From Pseudomonas sp. ATCC PTA-122608 (GTDB lineage: Bacteria; Pseudomonadota; Gammaproteobacteria; Pseudomonadales; Pseudomonadaceae): DNA of 64,000 nucleotides. Position 1 is the first letter of the stretch. The number at the start of each line of letters is the position of its first letter. The position numbers and the translations under genes were made by a program. The notes below the pieces were generated by a model, which saw nothing but the letters and a program-made list of their open reading frames with translations, made no database searches and was not told where the DNA came from. This document shows, piece by piece, positions 1-8,663 of the stretch. Where the stretch lies: NCBI RefSeq assembly GCF_001952855.1, contig NZ_LPNO01000009.1:81720-145719 (forward strand). The letters run 5' to 3'.

Positions 1-94
1 TATCTCCCCCTTCCCGGCGTCCTGCCGACCGCACACCAACCCAAAACCCCTACAGCTCGTCGCCTCAAATCGCACAACCTTCAAACCTCGATTA

Positions 95-110
95 CTGTAT
101 GCGCATACAG
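95..110. promoter_or_regulatory. LexA-type SOS box
   Basis: The 16-base sequence CTGTATGCGCATACAG is a perfect palindrome fitting the CTG-N10-CAG consensus bound by E. coli-type LexA, including the TAT/ATA inner bases. It lies 18 bases before the preferred start at 129 of a small plus-strand gene, so that gene is predicted to be SOS-induced rather than repressed with the rest of the prophage. Confidence 0.8.
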
Positions 111-128
111 CATTCGGAAACACACCCC

Positions 129-485
129 ATGAACGTCGATGAAGACACCTGCGAGTGGCTTGGATGCCCTACGCCCCTGGAAATGTACAAGCATCACGCG
201 GCCATGCTCGAGGACGAGATAAGCGACCTACAGCGCCACCTGTCCAAGTCCAGGGCAAATATCGCTGGCCTGGTGCAAATGAATGATGCGCTGCTTGTTG
301 CCAAAGCTCGGGCCGAGCGATCTCTGAAGGACGCTTTAGAAGGCATATCCGGGAAGAACCAAGAGACTGCTGAGACAGGGAGCTTTCGCCCTATCGACCT
401 TATTACCGAGCAGCGCGACCATCTGTTCAGGGAGAATCAGCGGCTACTGCTGGAGTTGAGCGTGCTCAGGGGGCCACAGCCCTGA
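129..485 (+). CDS. Small SOS-linked coiled-coil protein at prophage end
   Basis: A 118-residue protein that I do not recognise. The start at 129 is preferred because GGAAA lies 8 bases upstream. The earlier in-frame ATG at 99 falls inside the LexA box and would be untranscribed or lack a ribosome site. Most of the protein (about residues 30-75 and 90-110) is charged heptad-rich helix, suggesting a coiled coil, and no catalytic motif or membrane segment is visible. It runs toward the late operon and its last 20 bases overlap the 3' end of the Rz gene tail to tail. Location at the prophage end plus an SOS box suggests a gene expressed on DNA damage; the function is unknown. Confidence 0.7.
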   Translation: MNVDEDTCEWLGCPTPLEMYKHHAAMLEDEISDLQRHLSKSRANIAGLVQMNDALLVAKARAERSLKDALEGISGKNQETAETGSFRPIDLITEQRDHLFRENQRLLLELSVLRGPQP

Positions 486-984
486 CGTACGCCTGGCAAG
501 CCCGCAGCGCGATCACGGCGTTATCCCCGTCGTCGGTGATGGCGATAATTCGTTGCGCGTGCGCTGGGTCAAGTTGGGCTCGACGGCCTGCATGAACCAC
601 GCCGACGGTGCCGGCGGTGGCAGGCACGTCGCAGCCACTGGCTGAATCCGTGGCGTCGAGAAGGACTGACAGCCGGACATCAGCAGTAGCAAGGCGGTCA
701 CGCAGCAAAGCCTGGTTGCGCTGGGCATCGGATAATTCCTTGGAGTGTTGTTGGTCGGCGGCGGCCAGTTTCTGCTCGGTGGCCAGGCGCTTGTCTTGCT
801 CTGCGCGGGCCTGAGCGGCCGCGGCATTCCCGATCGCGTCAAGGTCTGTCTGGAACTGGCCCGCCTGCTTTGCCAGCTTCCCGTCATACCGCCAGTCCTG
901 CACCTGCCAAGTCACGCCGGCGGCGGTCGCCATCAGCACCAGGATCAGCACTGCCAAGCCGACCAGCTTCTGCACCGGCGTCAT
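466..984 (-). CDS. Rz-like i-spanin (lysis)
   Basis: A 172-residue protein with one N-terminal membrane anchor (about residues 7-27) followed by a long alanine/glutamine-rich helical periplasmic region, the architecture of inner-membrane spanin subunits (Rz/DUF2514 type). It would link inner and outer membranes for the last step of host lysis. The start codon overlaps the endolysin stop by four bases (ATGA), and an AAGGTG ribosome site precedes it, so the two are translationally coupled. A separate lipoprotein frame, the Rz1 partner, is nested inside it. Spanin identity rests on architecture and context because these proteins diverge quickly. Confidence 0.85.
   Translation of the reverse strand: MTPVQKLVGLAVLILVLMATAAGVTWQVQDWRYDGKLAKQAGQFQTDLDAIGNAAAAQARAEQDKRLATEQKLAAADQQHSKELSDAQRNQALLRDRLATADVRLSVLLDATDSASGCDVPATAGTVGVVHAGRRAQLDPAHAQRIIAITDDGDNAVIALRACQAYVRAVAP
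513..728 (-). CDS. Rz1-like o-spanin lipoprotein nested in Rz
   Basis: A 71-residue frame lying wholly within the Rz gene in another reading frame. It begins with a hydrophobic signal sequence ending in a lipobox (LMSGC, residues 16-20) and continues into a short mature part rich in proline (LPPPAP), as expected for outer-membrane spanin subunits. Its own ribosome site AAGGAA lies seven bases before the ATG at 728. Embedded Rz1 genes are established for lambda-type phages. Signal, lipobox, proline-rich region, ribosome site and position together make this a real gene, not a frame shadow. Confidence 0.88.
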   Translation of the reverse strand: MPSATRLCCVTALLLLMSGCQSFSTPRIQPVAATCLPPPAPSAWFMQAVEPNLTQRTRNELSPSPTTGITP

Positions 985-1514
985 GCCAGCACCTTCAGCG
1001 CCTTGTCGTACAGCGCCTGGCGGTCAGCCAGCCCGTTGGTGCCACCGTTGATGCGCTTGGTGATCTTCAGGAAATCGCTCTGGTCCGCCAGGGTGTTCAG
1101 TCCACGGGAGGACCAGAACCACGCCGCCGACATTGCCGCGTACTGCGGCTGCTCGAGCAGTTCCGGGCGATTGATCAGGTCCAGGCCCAGGGCCTCGCCG
1201 CACGCAGCATAGTTGGCCCGGCCGGTGACCTGGATCAGGCCACGGCCACGGTACCTGAAGCCATCGCCATTGACCTTATTGCCCAGATCGGCGCGGCCTT
1301 CGTACCCTGCCTGTTGCGGTGTGGGACCCCACAACTCTCTCAGCCAGCGGAACTGCCCCGACTCGTGCCCGACTTGGGCGATGAAGGCCGCAATGCGCAG
1401 TCGTGTGACGATTCCGTACTTGGCCATGGCCACGTTCAGCACAGGAACAAAAACGCCGGCTTGGCGGCCGGCGTTCGGGAGGATATGCAGCAGCTGCTGC
1501 TCGGTGATCGGCAT
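981..1514 (-). CDS. Endolysin, GH19 chitinase-type muramidase
   Basis: A 177-residue glycoside hydrolase family 19 type lysozyme that degrades peptidoglycan at lysis. The GHESGQF segment carries the expected catalytic glutamate, and YRGRGLIQVTG is the typical substrate-cleft signature. No signal peptide is present, so release would need a holin. The start at 1514 is chosen because GGAG lies seven bases upstream; a longer in-frame extension would run into the upstream terminator hairpin. Its stop overlaps the Rz start. It follows the tail genes, far from the membrane proteins near 22.3-23.0 kb that could provide the holin. Confidence 0.92.
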   Translation of the reverse strand: MPITEQQLLHILPNAGRQAGVFVPVLNVAMAKYGIVTRLRIAAFIAQVGHESGQFRWLRELWGPTPQQAGYEGRADLGNKVNGDGFRYRGRGLIQVTGRANYAACGEALGLDLINRPELLEQPQYAAMSAAWFWSSRGLNTLADQSDFLKITKRINGGTNGLADRQALYDKALKVLA

Positions 1515-1529
1515 GCTTTTCTCCAGGCG

Positions 1530-1557
1530 AAAAAAAGCCCAGCGCAAAGGCTGGGCT
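1530..1557 (-). terminator. Rho-independent terminator before endolysin
   Basis: On the minus strand an 8-bp stem AGCCCAGC/GCTGGGCT with a six-base loop is followed by seven T residues. It lies between the SGNH hydrolase gene and the endolysin ribosome site, so the lysis genes need read-through or antitermination. Confidence 0.8.
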
Positions 1558-1572
1558 CTTTATAGAAACGAG

Positions 1573-3171
1573 TTATTTGGTTTTGAATACTGCAAGTATA
1601 TTATGCGTGCTATTCGAATTGTTGTTGTTTGGGCATGCGGTTATTTGCCCGGATGATGACACCTCTACAAGACCCTGTGCACTTCCATCTAGACGCGCCT
1701 CAAGAGGGTGAGTGGTGGTGGCGACTCCTGAAATGCCTGACCTTGATGGCCACTGTTGGCATAGGCCACGCTTTATGTTTGAGTTTATCCCGGTTATTCC
1801 TAGCCGCAGCGATCCCAGTCCTTTGGCTATACTGCGAACAGCTGAAACGCTATCCGAATCAGCCCCTGAGTTCTGTATCCCTGTCCCGAGAAGTTTGAGA
1901 GGGAACCACCAGTCGCAGCTAGATAGCGCAAACTCTTTGGACGTTGATCCAAGCCCCATGTATGACCCAAGAACATCAGATACACATTCGTGGCCATAAA
2001 TATTTAAATGCGCTGGCTCAAAGAACATCTTAACTTCATTCATTCGGTATCGCCACGACGGGGTCAATCCATCAGGGCTAAATATCTCCGGGAAAGGAAT
2101 GTATATCCCATCCGATTCCTGAGCAAGACGCCTCAACTCTATTCGAGTGAAATTGCTAGCCACCTCATCCCAGATAAAATCTGCCACGATAACTGAAACA
2201 TGAAATTGCCTAGCGTACTTTATTATAGAATCAATCTTGCTTTTATATTCAGAAAAATATGATTCGTCGTTTGAGTTGTCAAAAGCATCGTTGTATGAAA
2301 GAGCCATGACTAAAACATCTGTATTTTCAATGATTTTCTTTATTGCTAAATCATCGATCCAGCAAAGTCTTCTGCCAGAATTTGAGAAGTTATTTACAGT
2401 TAGTGACTTTTCACTAGAGACATAGCTAAATCCGCATATCTCAACCTTTTTTTCTGAATTGGTTACACACTCCACTCTGCATAGACCTGGCGTCAACGCT
2501 GGAAAAGGCAACCCCTCCGCCTCATAATGCCCATCATAAAGATCCACTGTGACTGAAGACAGTGGACTTAAGTCTTGGCTATAAGTGTTCACCACGGTTA
2601 CGGCATTGCCGTTTAGCCTGACAATAAATGACCCACAATCATTGTTTGAAATGTACCAGATCTTTATCCTTCTCTGAAATGTGGGAACAGTTGTTGCAAT
2701 TATATTCCCCGATTCAAAAGATACAAATGAGAGACCCTGAGGAACATGCGACCCTGACCTTCCTTCGCATGATATCCATGAGTTCTTTCTTCCACCTTCA
2801 GCAAGAAATGATATCTCGTGAATATCTTGTGAAAAATAATCACCGGTTCCAGTTGACATCAGCGGAGCAAATCCATAGTTCTCTGAACCATGTTCGTAAT
2901 TAATTAGCCGCTTTATGATATTGACATAGCTATTACGATAAATATCTACAGCGCCTACGCCGTGGCTATTAGAATCGCCTAGAAATGTGATTGTGGGCGC
3001 ATCAGAGTTTCTCAGCCTGGATTTAGCTTGCTGAGAAATTCTTAGATTTGAAGCTTTAGGATCAAGAGGGGTTGGTTTTCCATTTAAATCACCAGCTAAA
3101 ATTGAAGACGCCTTCGCCGAAATGGCAAGCGCAGATCCTGCCTTCAGTAACGAACGCCTAGTTATTTTCAA
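1573..3171 (-). CDS. Tat-signal SGNH hydrolase, paralogue of tail fibre
   Basis: A 532-residue SGNH/GDSL-type hydrolase related along most of its length to the neighbouring tail-fibre protein (shared NNFSNSGRRL, IYIPFPE and VPTFQR-type blocks). The GDSN nucleophile block is intact (Ser67). The third block reads SYND. The catalytic Asp position of block V reads E-P-A-H, where the tail fibre has D-G-A-H. Starting at TTG 3171, five bases after a GGGGG tract region, the N terminus becomes MKITRRSLLK followed by a weakly hydrophobic alanine-rich stretch, a twin-arginine signal peptide. The ATG at 3210 has no ribosome site. The tail fibre has no such signal. The gene is markedly AT-rich (39 G+C in the 120 bases 2281-2400) unlike its flanks, indicating transfer. 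A periplasmic or surface esterase acting on host polysaccharide is my inference. Confidence 0.8.
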   Translation of the reverse strand: MKITRRSLLKAGSALAISAKASSILAGDLNGKPTPLDPKASNLRISQQAKSRLRNSDAPTITFLGDSNSHGVGAVDIYRNSYVNIIKRLINYEHGSENYGFAPLMSTGTGDYFSQDIHEISFLAEGGRKNSWISCEGRSGSHVPQGLSFVSFESGNIIATTVPTFQRRIKIWYISNNDCGSFIVRLNGNAVTVVNTYSQDLSPLSSVTVDLYDGHYEAEGLPFPALTPGLCRVECVTNSEKKVEICGFSYVSSEKSLTVNNFSNSGRRLCWIDDLAIKKIIENTDVLVMALSYNDAFDNSNDESYFSEYKSKIDSIIKYARQFHVSVIVADFIWDEVASNFTRIELRRLAQESDGIYIPFPEIFSPDGLTPSWRYRMNEVKMFFEPAHLNIYGHECVSDVLGSYMGLGSTSKEFALSSCDWWFPLKLLGTGIQNSGADSDSVSAVRSIAKGLGSLRLGITGINSNIKRGLCQQWPSRSGISGVATTTHPLEARLDGSAQGLVEVSSSGQITACPNNNNSNSTHNILAVFKTK

Positions 3172-3201
3172 AATGTACAACCCCCAAATAGTCGTTTGGA
3201 G

Positions 3202-3230
3202 ATTGTACATATCAAAAAGCCATTAATCTA
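3202..3230 (-). promoter_or_regulatory. Possible moron promoter for the Tat-SGNH gene
   Basis: On the minus strand a TACAAT -10 element (3207-3202) lies 17 bases after TAGATT (3230-3225), a weak -35 match, in the AT-rich gap after the tail-fibre gene. A transcript from here would start near 3195, downstream of the ATG at 3210, which fits the TTG start at 3171. Confidence 0.35.
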
Positions 3231-3241
3231 AAAATACTTGG

Positions 3242-5212
3242 TCAGGCTCCATGGTCAGCCGTGGGGAAACTGACAAACATTGTGTGCTGGGCGATGTCAT
3301 TAGAACCGTTCGGGTTCGCCGTGGCAGCGCCGCCCGCAGCAAGGACGAAGGTACCGCGCGACGTTCCGTCTGTTTTCGGGAGAAGCTGATGAGTCATGGC
3401 GTATGACTGAATAATCCCGGCGCGGGTTGGCCAAGCCGTCCACATGCCTCGCTGAGTATTGAGAGAGATGCCTGAGACAGACACACGCAGTTCGGCATTG
3501 GACGGACCGGAGTTCCTTACGGCTGTGACTGTGTCGGAGTTCGTGCCCGTATTCGTCACTCCAGTTGAGCCGAAGGCGATCGGGTACCACCAGTCGTAAT
3601 TGTCCAGTGCGACTTTTTTGGAAGAGCAGGAAAGTCCCAGCCACTTTGCTACAGACTCCGCTTCGAACTTGTGCCCGGCCACATTCCAATGAGCGCCATC
3701 CGAGAACAGCTTCAGTTCGCTGACACGGTATGCGTCAGTGGTAGGCGCGTCGGATTTCTGAAACATCTCAGGGAACGGGATGTATACGCCTCCAGTCTCT
3801 TTTGCCAGGCGCGCGAGCTCCTTGCGTGTCACGTCATCGGCGTCACCCAGCCAGACGTGGTCGCACACCACCACGGGCACGGAATAGAAGTTTGCGTACA
3901 GGATCAGCCAGTCAATCCGCTGCTTGAACGCAGCGAAGTACGCCGGGTCGGTTTTGTTGTCACCGTAGTCATTCAGCCCTAGCCCCATCACCAAGCACGC
4001 ACAGCGCATCAGCATGCTGTTGATCGCCAGTTCATCCAGCCAGCGGAGCCGGCGGCCCGAGTTGGAGAAATTGTTCACTGTCAGGGCATTGACGTAGGCG
4101 TTGTAGCTGAAGCCGCACAGTTCGACTTTTCCAGCGCTCGTAGTGACACACTCGATTTTGCACGAGCCTTTTCCATTATCAACAATATCAACCACCTGAA
4201 CGTTTAGCAGCGTGACGGTGGCAGAGTTGGTATTCACGGTGACGACGGTCGTGCCGTTGATTTTTACATCAAAGGTGCCGCCACCAGGGTTGCCGATCCA
4301 CCAGATAAATGCTTTGCGCTGGAACGTTGGGATCGTGCTGCTGAGGATATTGCCGGCCTGGACCGATACCCATGACAGTCCCTGCATGACGTAGGAGCCC
4401 GCCGCCCCCTCGCGCGCGGTCCAGGTGTGAGCCGCTCCGTCAGTTCGGGTCCAGGCGATTTCATGTAGATCCTGAGTCGCATTCGGCGTGCCCGAGCCCA
4501 TCGACATCAGCGGGGTGAACCCGTAGCTGGTGAGCCCGAAGTCCTGGTTGATCATTCGCTTCAGGAGATTGACCGCGCTATTGCGGTAGGCATCCAGCGA
4601 CGCGGCCCCGTGGAAGTTGGAGTCGCCCAGGAATACGATCGAGGTGTCATCCCCCATCGCCGCGCGGATGCGGGTTCGCAAGAGGCGATCGCCGTTGACG
4701 CCCGTCTCGGTACGCTTCGAAACTACAGCGATATCGGTCTTGGCCTGAGCAACGACAACATCATTCTGCGCAAGGCTTTGCTCAAGCGTCTGCGCGCCCC
4801 GGGTAACGTAGCTTGTCCCGGTTGGGCTGCTCAGGTTTGCCCGCAGCCCGGCATCGCCGGCAGCGAACAACTTCGGTGCGTCCGTAGTCCAGTTACCTGT
4901 GAGGGTGAGAGGCAAGTCCGCCTGGTTGATAGCGCGGTAAAGCTCACCGTTGCGCTGAACCAGCTGAGTTGCACGCTCGACCACGACGCCAGGGCCGTAG
5001 GCCAGATACACCGACTCCAGCCCAGAGCGCAGCAGGAACTGAGTGAACTCGACATACATCCCCGCCATCGTCTTCAGAACCTTCCCGAGCCTGCCCAGCA
5101 CAGTCAGGTCGGAACTGTTCACGATCTTGTCGATAATCTGCGCATTGTCACGTAGGTCGCGAGGGTCCGTAGAGCCGTTGGGCTCCACAGGATTTCCGGT
5201 TTCATAGGCCAT
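3242..5212 (-). CDS. Tail fibre / tailspike with SGNH hydrolase domain
   Basis: A 656-residue virion protein. Residues 1 to about 170 look like a tail-attachment region (a segment of YGPGVVVERAT and LPLTLTGNWTTD type followed by short coiled coil). Residues about 185-530 form an SGNH esterase domain with GDSN (Ser198), GLGLND (Asn414) and DGAHWN (Asp505, His508), a complete triad. The last 120 residues look like a beta-rich C-terminal receptor part. It probably removes acetyl groups from the O-antigen or capsule of the host during adsorption. It lies downstream of the tail-tip protein J and is separated from it by a terminator hairpin. The gene is GC-rich like the rest of the late operon. Confidence 0.88.
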   Translation of the reverse strand: MAYETGNPVEPNGSTDPRDLRDNAQIIDKIVNSSDLTVLGRLGKVLKTMAGMYVEFTQFLLRSGLESVYLAYGPGVVVERATQLVQRNGELYRAINQADLPLTLTGNWTTDAPKLFAAGDAGLRANLSSPTGTSYVTRGAQTLEQSLAQNDVVVAQAKTDIAVVSKRTETGVNGDRLLRTRIRAAMGDDTSIVFLGDSNFHGAASLDAYRNSAVNLLKRMINQDFGLTSYGFTPLMSMGSGTPNATQDLHEIAWTRTDGAAHTWTAREGAAGSYVMQGLSWVSVQAGNILSSTIPTFQRKAFIWWIGNPGGGTFDVKINGTTVVTVNTNSATVTLLNVQVVDIVDNGKGSCKIECVTTSAGKVELCGFSYNAYVNALTVNNFSNSGRRLRWLDELAINSMLMRCACLVMGLGLNDYGDNKTDPAYFAAFKQRIDWLILYANFYSVPVVVCDHVWLGDADDVTRKELARLAKETGGVYIPFPEMFQKSDAPTTDAYRVSELKLFSDGAHWNVAGHKFEAESVAKWLGLSCSSKKVALDNYDWWYPIAFGSTGVTNTGTNSDTVTAVRNSGPSNAELRVSVSGISLNTQRGMWTAWPTRAGIIQSYAMTHQLLPKTDGTSRGTFVLAAGGAATANPNGSNDIAQHTMFVSFPTADHGA

Positions 5213-5227
5213 GGTTTTCCCCGAGGC

Positions 5228-5251
5228 AAAAAAAACCCGCTCAGCGGCGGG
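5228..5251 (-). terminator. Terminator between tail tip and tail fibre
   Basis: On the minus strand, stem CCCGC/GCGGG with loop CGCTGA is followed by eight T residues. The tail-fibre start codon is only 16 bases further on, so fibre expression depends on read-through. Confidence 0.8.
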
Positions 5252-5268
5252 CCTTGGAAGGTTATTTG

Positions 5269-8200
5269 CTACGCCGCTGCAGGCGCGTAGTTGTCGTCAT
5301 CTGCGTAGAACACGGGTGAATACTCGCTCGCAGTAACCGCGCAGGTTCCGTCCTGGTTCGGGGCTATCTCTGTGATCATCGCCGGGTACCCAACCTGCTC
5401 GCTTGGTCCAAACAGGAAGCGGGCCGGCTCAATGCTGAGGTCGGTGATGATGTCGAAGTCGATCGCGCTGAGCGGCACCAGCACCTGGTGGAAGCCCGCC
5501 TCCTGCGGTTCGAACAAGCTGGTGACCGTTCCGTCGTGGCGGCGAATCACCGCCCGGGGCGCAACCATCGTCCAGTCCATCTCTTCGCTCAGCGTGAGCA
5601 CGTACCTGTCCCCCACCTGCTCCACTTCCATGATCAGTGCGCTGCTGGTGGTGTTGGGGATGTCGTCGGCCAGCGTGATTCGATCAATGTCCTCGAACAC
5701 CAGTGCGTCCAACTCCGTATCCACGGAGTAAGCCCAGCGGGAGAACTGGTACTTGCGCAGTTGCCGCATGCCAATTCGCCAGGCGTAGTCGCGATCGGAA
5801 ACTCCATCCAGCTGGATCTTGTCCACCTTGAGTCCAAGGCTTCCAGGCAATCGGCACGGCACCGTTTCCTTGCGATTGGTGTACTGGTCCACGTATTCGA
5901 CATCGACGCCGTCGAAGTCGTCCGGGCTGGGTGCGGTGAAGCTTGCCGTCAATTCGCTGGCCATCTCATGCGGCGTGATGACTCCCCGCGGGGGTTGGAT
6001 GCCCTCTCGCTTCACGCTAAGCAGCCCGTTGCCGTTCGACAAATGGGACATGCCGGCCGTGAAGATCCCCTGCAGCATTTCCCGGGCCGGCACTGCCTTT
6101 TCATGGGACATGTCGTACAGCTCGCCGCGGGGCGTCCAGTAATCCTGGTCAACCGTGTTGAGCGCATCCATGTCGATCAATGACTCATCAATGCCCAGGC
6201 TCTGGCAGACGTGCAGGGCTGCGCCTTTGATTGAGCGCATCGGAGCGCTGTCGTAGATCCGGGTTGGAACGCAGTTAACCTGGCGCTCCGACTGAGCGCT
6301 GAGGCGATCGCCGCCGCGCACATCCATGGTAATAACGGTCACGCCATGGTAAGACGATGGCCACGGCAAGAGCGTGCGCAGGCCAAGCCATTGAATGGAC
6401 TCCCGAGCCTGGCCCCCCATAAGCGGCTCAACCCGGCGCATCTGGAACTCTGGACGCAGCGGGTACGGGAAAACCAGCTGGTGGGTGAAACCGATCTGGT
6501 CTGGCGTTGCCTCTACGTAGGTGTGGGTAATCGTCGTCCAGGCCCCGCCAATGGCCGCATCCCGCCAGCGAACCTCAACCGACTTCGAGGAAACTTTGAT
6601 GTTCCCCTGCTTGCTGTAGTAGCACAGGCCGTTGTTGAAGAAGACGTCGTACTCGGCCATGGTTGCCAGTTCGTTCTCAGGGCATCCCATGAGTGGTCCG
6701 ATCCAGTTGACGGTGCCCCCAGGCCCGGTAAATGAAAAGTCCAGCAGGGTTCGAGCATTGAATCCACCCCAGTTTGTATCAATAGCACCGAGGTCATTGA
6801 TTCGGCGAATCGAGGCGCTAAGCCCGTCAATCGAGACAACGCTGTAGCGGAAGCCGCGGTACCCCAAAGCCAAGCGCTGCTGCCCAACGGCCATCCCAGT
6901 GAAAGGCGTACCGTTGTCGAACTGCAAGGTGATGGATGCCTGCTGCTCAGCAGAGCCGCCAGTCGAGGCGGTACCCACCACGTACGTCGGGCCGGAACCA
7001 AAGATCGGCACAGGCGCGCTGGTCTGCGAAATAGTGCCGCCCTTGTAGGGGCTCAGCGGCTCAATCAAGCGCAAACGGCCGGAGTTGTCTTGAGCCACCA
7101 GGCCGATGCCCGAGAGCTGCGACGTTATGATCGACACCAGGGCGCTCATACTTCCGTAATTCGCATTCAGCGAGACGGTTTTGGTGACGCCCTGGAAGGT
7201 CACAGTCCAGACCACAGCGCTCGCACTGAAGTCGTAGGTGGATGGTGAGGCGCTGGCCGATACAGAAGAAGGCGATCCACCTACACCAGGCACCGGCGGA
7301 ACGTAGGGCGCTACGCTCGCCACCATCAGATCCAGATCGGTATCACTGCGCAGCGTCACCTTCATGCCAACGAACGGCGAAAGGTCCGTGAGCGCGCCGG
7401 CGATCCTGCTATACCCGCCAGCAGAGGAAACCGTGAAGGTGTCAGGCGTGACCAGGGTGAGCACGGTGCCGGCGGCCCAGTTGTCCGGGAAGCGCGGGCT
7501 GTTGCCCAGCAGAGAGATCGTTGTGCCGCTGATCAGTATGGAGTCAGCCAGCGCTGTAGATTCCGAGGGAGCCGTACTGCCCAGGTCCAGGCCGGCTGTA
7601 CCGGCGTTGGTCCCGCCAACCTCGCCTACCGGGTACCAGTTCTGAGCACGGGGATCATTTGCGAGTGATGCGCCCGGCTCGTAGATATTGAAGGTCACGT
7701 CAGAACCGAACGCAGCTACCGGGGTGTCACCGATCTTGAGCGTGCTGGACGGAAGAAGATGCCGGCCACGGCCTACGCACAGACACAGGCTGGTTCGCAT
7801 CAGGCGTTTGTTCACGAACCTCGATACCGGCGGAACCAAAAGGTCTGGATACACCTTGGCCTTTCCCAATATCTCGCGAATCGGCGAATTCAGCTTCGCA
7901 TGGTTGCCAGTGGCCGTGGCCAGATCAAGGTCATCGCCCTGCTGCTGTTTCGCAGCCTTGGCCTTCGGCATGCTCATGACCATGATGATGGAAACAGCTG
8001 CCAGCGCCACAGCGACCCAGGCCGCGACGGCGGCAGCCGCCGCTCTCGCCTCCGGGAATATCTTCACGGCAGTCTCTGAGCCAACTACCCGCGACTGCCA
8101 CTGATCCACAGGAACAATCGCATCATCCACCTCAATACAGATTGGATGAACCGCGTCGATATCGAAATCTTCGACGTTGGCGTAAAGCCAGGCTGCCAGG

Positions 8201-8286
8201 GTAATCGGCTTTTTTACTTGGTGAGCCTCCACCGGAACGCAGTCGCCTTTTTTAACGCCAATACGGGATGGGTAGATCTCGATCAC
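5269..8286 (-). CDS. Tail tip / host specificity protein, lambda J-like
   Basis: A 1005-residue protein in the position of lambda J, directly after the K-like NlpC/P60 gene (ATGA overlap). The N-terminal 75 residues resemble the phage tip attachment region. A hydrophobic alanine/valine-rich segment at about 81-106 is followed by a KAKAAKQQQGD linker and a SPIREILGKAKVYPDL segment typical of TipJ family proteins. The central and C-terminal parts are beta-rich, consistent with fibronectin-like and receptor modules. It should form the central hub and tip of the long tail. It is slightly shorter than lambda J, and receptor specificity is probably shared with the separate SGNH fibre. Confidence 0.85.
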   Translation of the reverse strand: MIEIYPSRIGVKKGDCVPVEAHQVKKPITLAAWLYANVEDFDIDAVHPICIEVDDAIVPVDQWQSRVVGSETAVKIFPEARAAAAAVAAWVAVALAAVSIIMVMSMPKAKAAKQQQGDDLDLATATGNHAKLNSPIREILGKAKVYPDLLVPPVSRFVNKRLMRTSLCLCVGRGRHLLPSSTLKIGDTPVAAFGSDVTFNIYEPGASLANDPRAQNWYPVGEVGGTNAGTAGLDLGSTAPSESTALADSILISGTTISLLGNSPRFPDNWAAGTVLTLVTPDTFTVSSAGGYSRIAGALTDLSPFVGMKVTLRSDTDLDLMVASVAPYVPPVPGVGGSPSSVSASASPSTYDFSASAVVWTVTFQGVTKTVSLNANYGSMSALVSIITSQLSGIGLVAQDNSGRLRLIEPLSPYKGGTISQTSAPVPIFGSGPTYVVGTASTGGSAEQQASITLQFDNGTPFTGMAVGQQRLALGYRGFRYSVVSIDGLSASIRRINDLGAIDTNWGGFNARTLLDFSFTGPGGTVNWIGPLMGCPENELATMAEYDVFFNNGLCYYSKQGNIKVSSKSVEVRWRDAAIGGAWTTITHTYVEATPDQIGFTHQLVFPYPLRPEFQMRRVEPLMGGQARESIQWLGLRTLLPWPSSYHGVTVITMDVRGGDRLSAQSERQVNCVPTRIYDSAPMRSIKGAALHVCQSLGIDESLIDMDALNTVDQDYWTPRGELYDMSHEKAVPAREMLQGIFTAGMSHLSNGNGLLSVKREGIQPPRGVITPHEMASELTASFTAPSPDDFDGVDVEYVDQYTNRKETVPCRLPGSLGLKVDKIQLDGVSDRDYAWRIGMRQLRKYQFSRWAYSVDTELDALVFEDIDRITLADDIPNTTSSALIMEVEQVGDRYVLTLSEEMDWTMVAPRAVIRRHDGTVTSLFEPQEAGFHQVLVPLSAIDFDIITDLSIEPARFLFGPSEQVGYPAMITEIAPNQDGTCAVTASEYSPVFYADDDNYAPAAA

Positions 8287-8663
8287 TTGTAGTACTCCAC
8301 TCGCACGAAGCGGCGCTTGAGCCTGTGCAAAGGCAGGCAGATGACGTTGTGCTTCTCGGTGATTTCCATTGCCTCAAGGGAGGCATCGACGCGAACGACC
8401 ACGCCGACGTGGCGCATCTCGCTGCCTTCGTACAGGGCAATCAAGGCACCCTCTTCCGGCTCGCACGGCGTTAGCGTCGGGAACCACTTGCCAGCCACCT
8501 CGACCATGGAGCCGTCGCCGGCGCGGATAAAAGCCCACTCCGGCCAGTCCGGTAACCCAAGATCACGCCGGACCTCCAGCACCAGGCCGTAGCAGTCAAC
8601 AAACGGCCACACTCTCCCGCCCTCGCGGTACTTGCCCGATGGGTATTTGTCGTGATCGATCAT
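8283..8663 (-). CDS. NlpC/P60 tail peptidase, lambda K-like
   Basis: A 126-residue NlpC/P60 cysteine peptidase. The catalytic Cys is seen in VDCYGLV (Cys24) and the His in RHVGVVV (His85). It corresponds to the peptidase part of lambda K, without the N-terminal Mov34 domain. In lambdoid phages this tail-tip protein helps assembly and may cut peptidoglycan at injection. It overlaps its upstream neighbour (TAATG) and its downstream neighbour (ATGA), which supports the start and tight coupling. Confidence 0.87.
   Translation of the reverse strand: MIDHDKYPSGKYREGGRVWPFVDCYGLVLEVRRDLGLPDWPEWAFIRAGDGSMVEVAGKWFPTLTPCEPEEGALIALYEGSEMRHVGVVVRVDASLEAMEITEKHNVICLPLHRLKRRFVRVEYYK

Noticed and set aside
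1..98. Searched for attL (copy of the tRNA-Val 3' end)
   Set aside because: No match of useful length; attL must lie left of the window.
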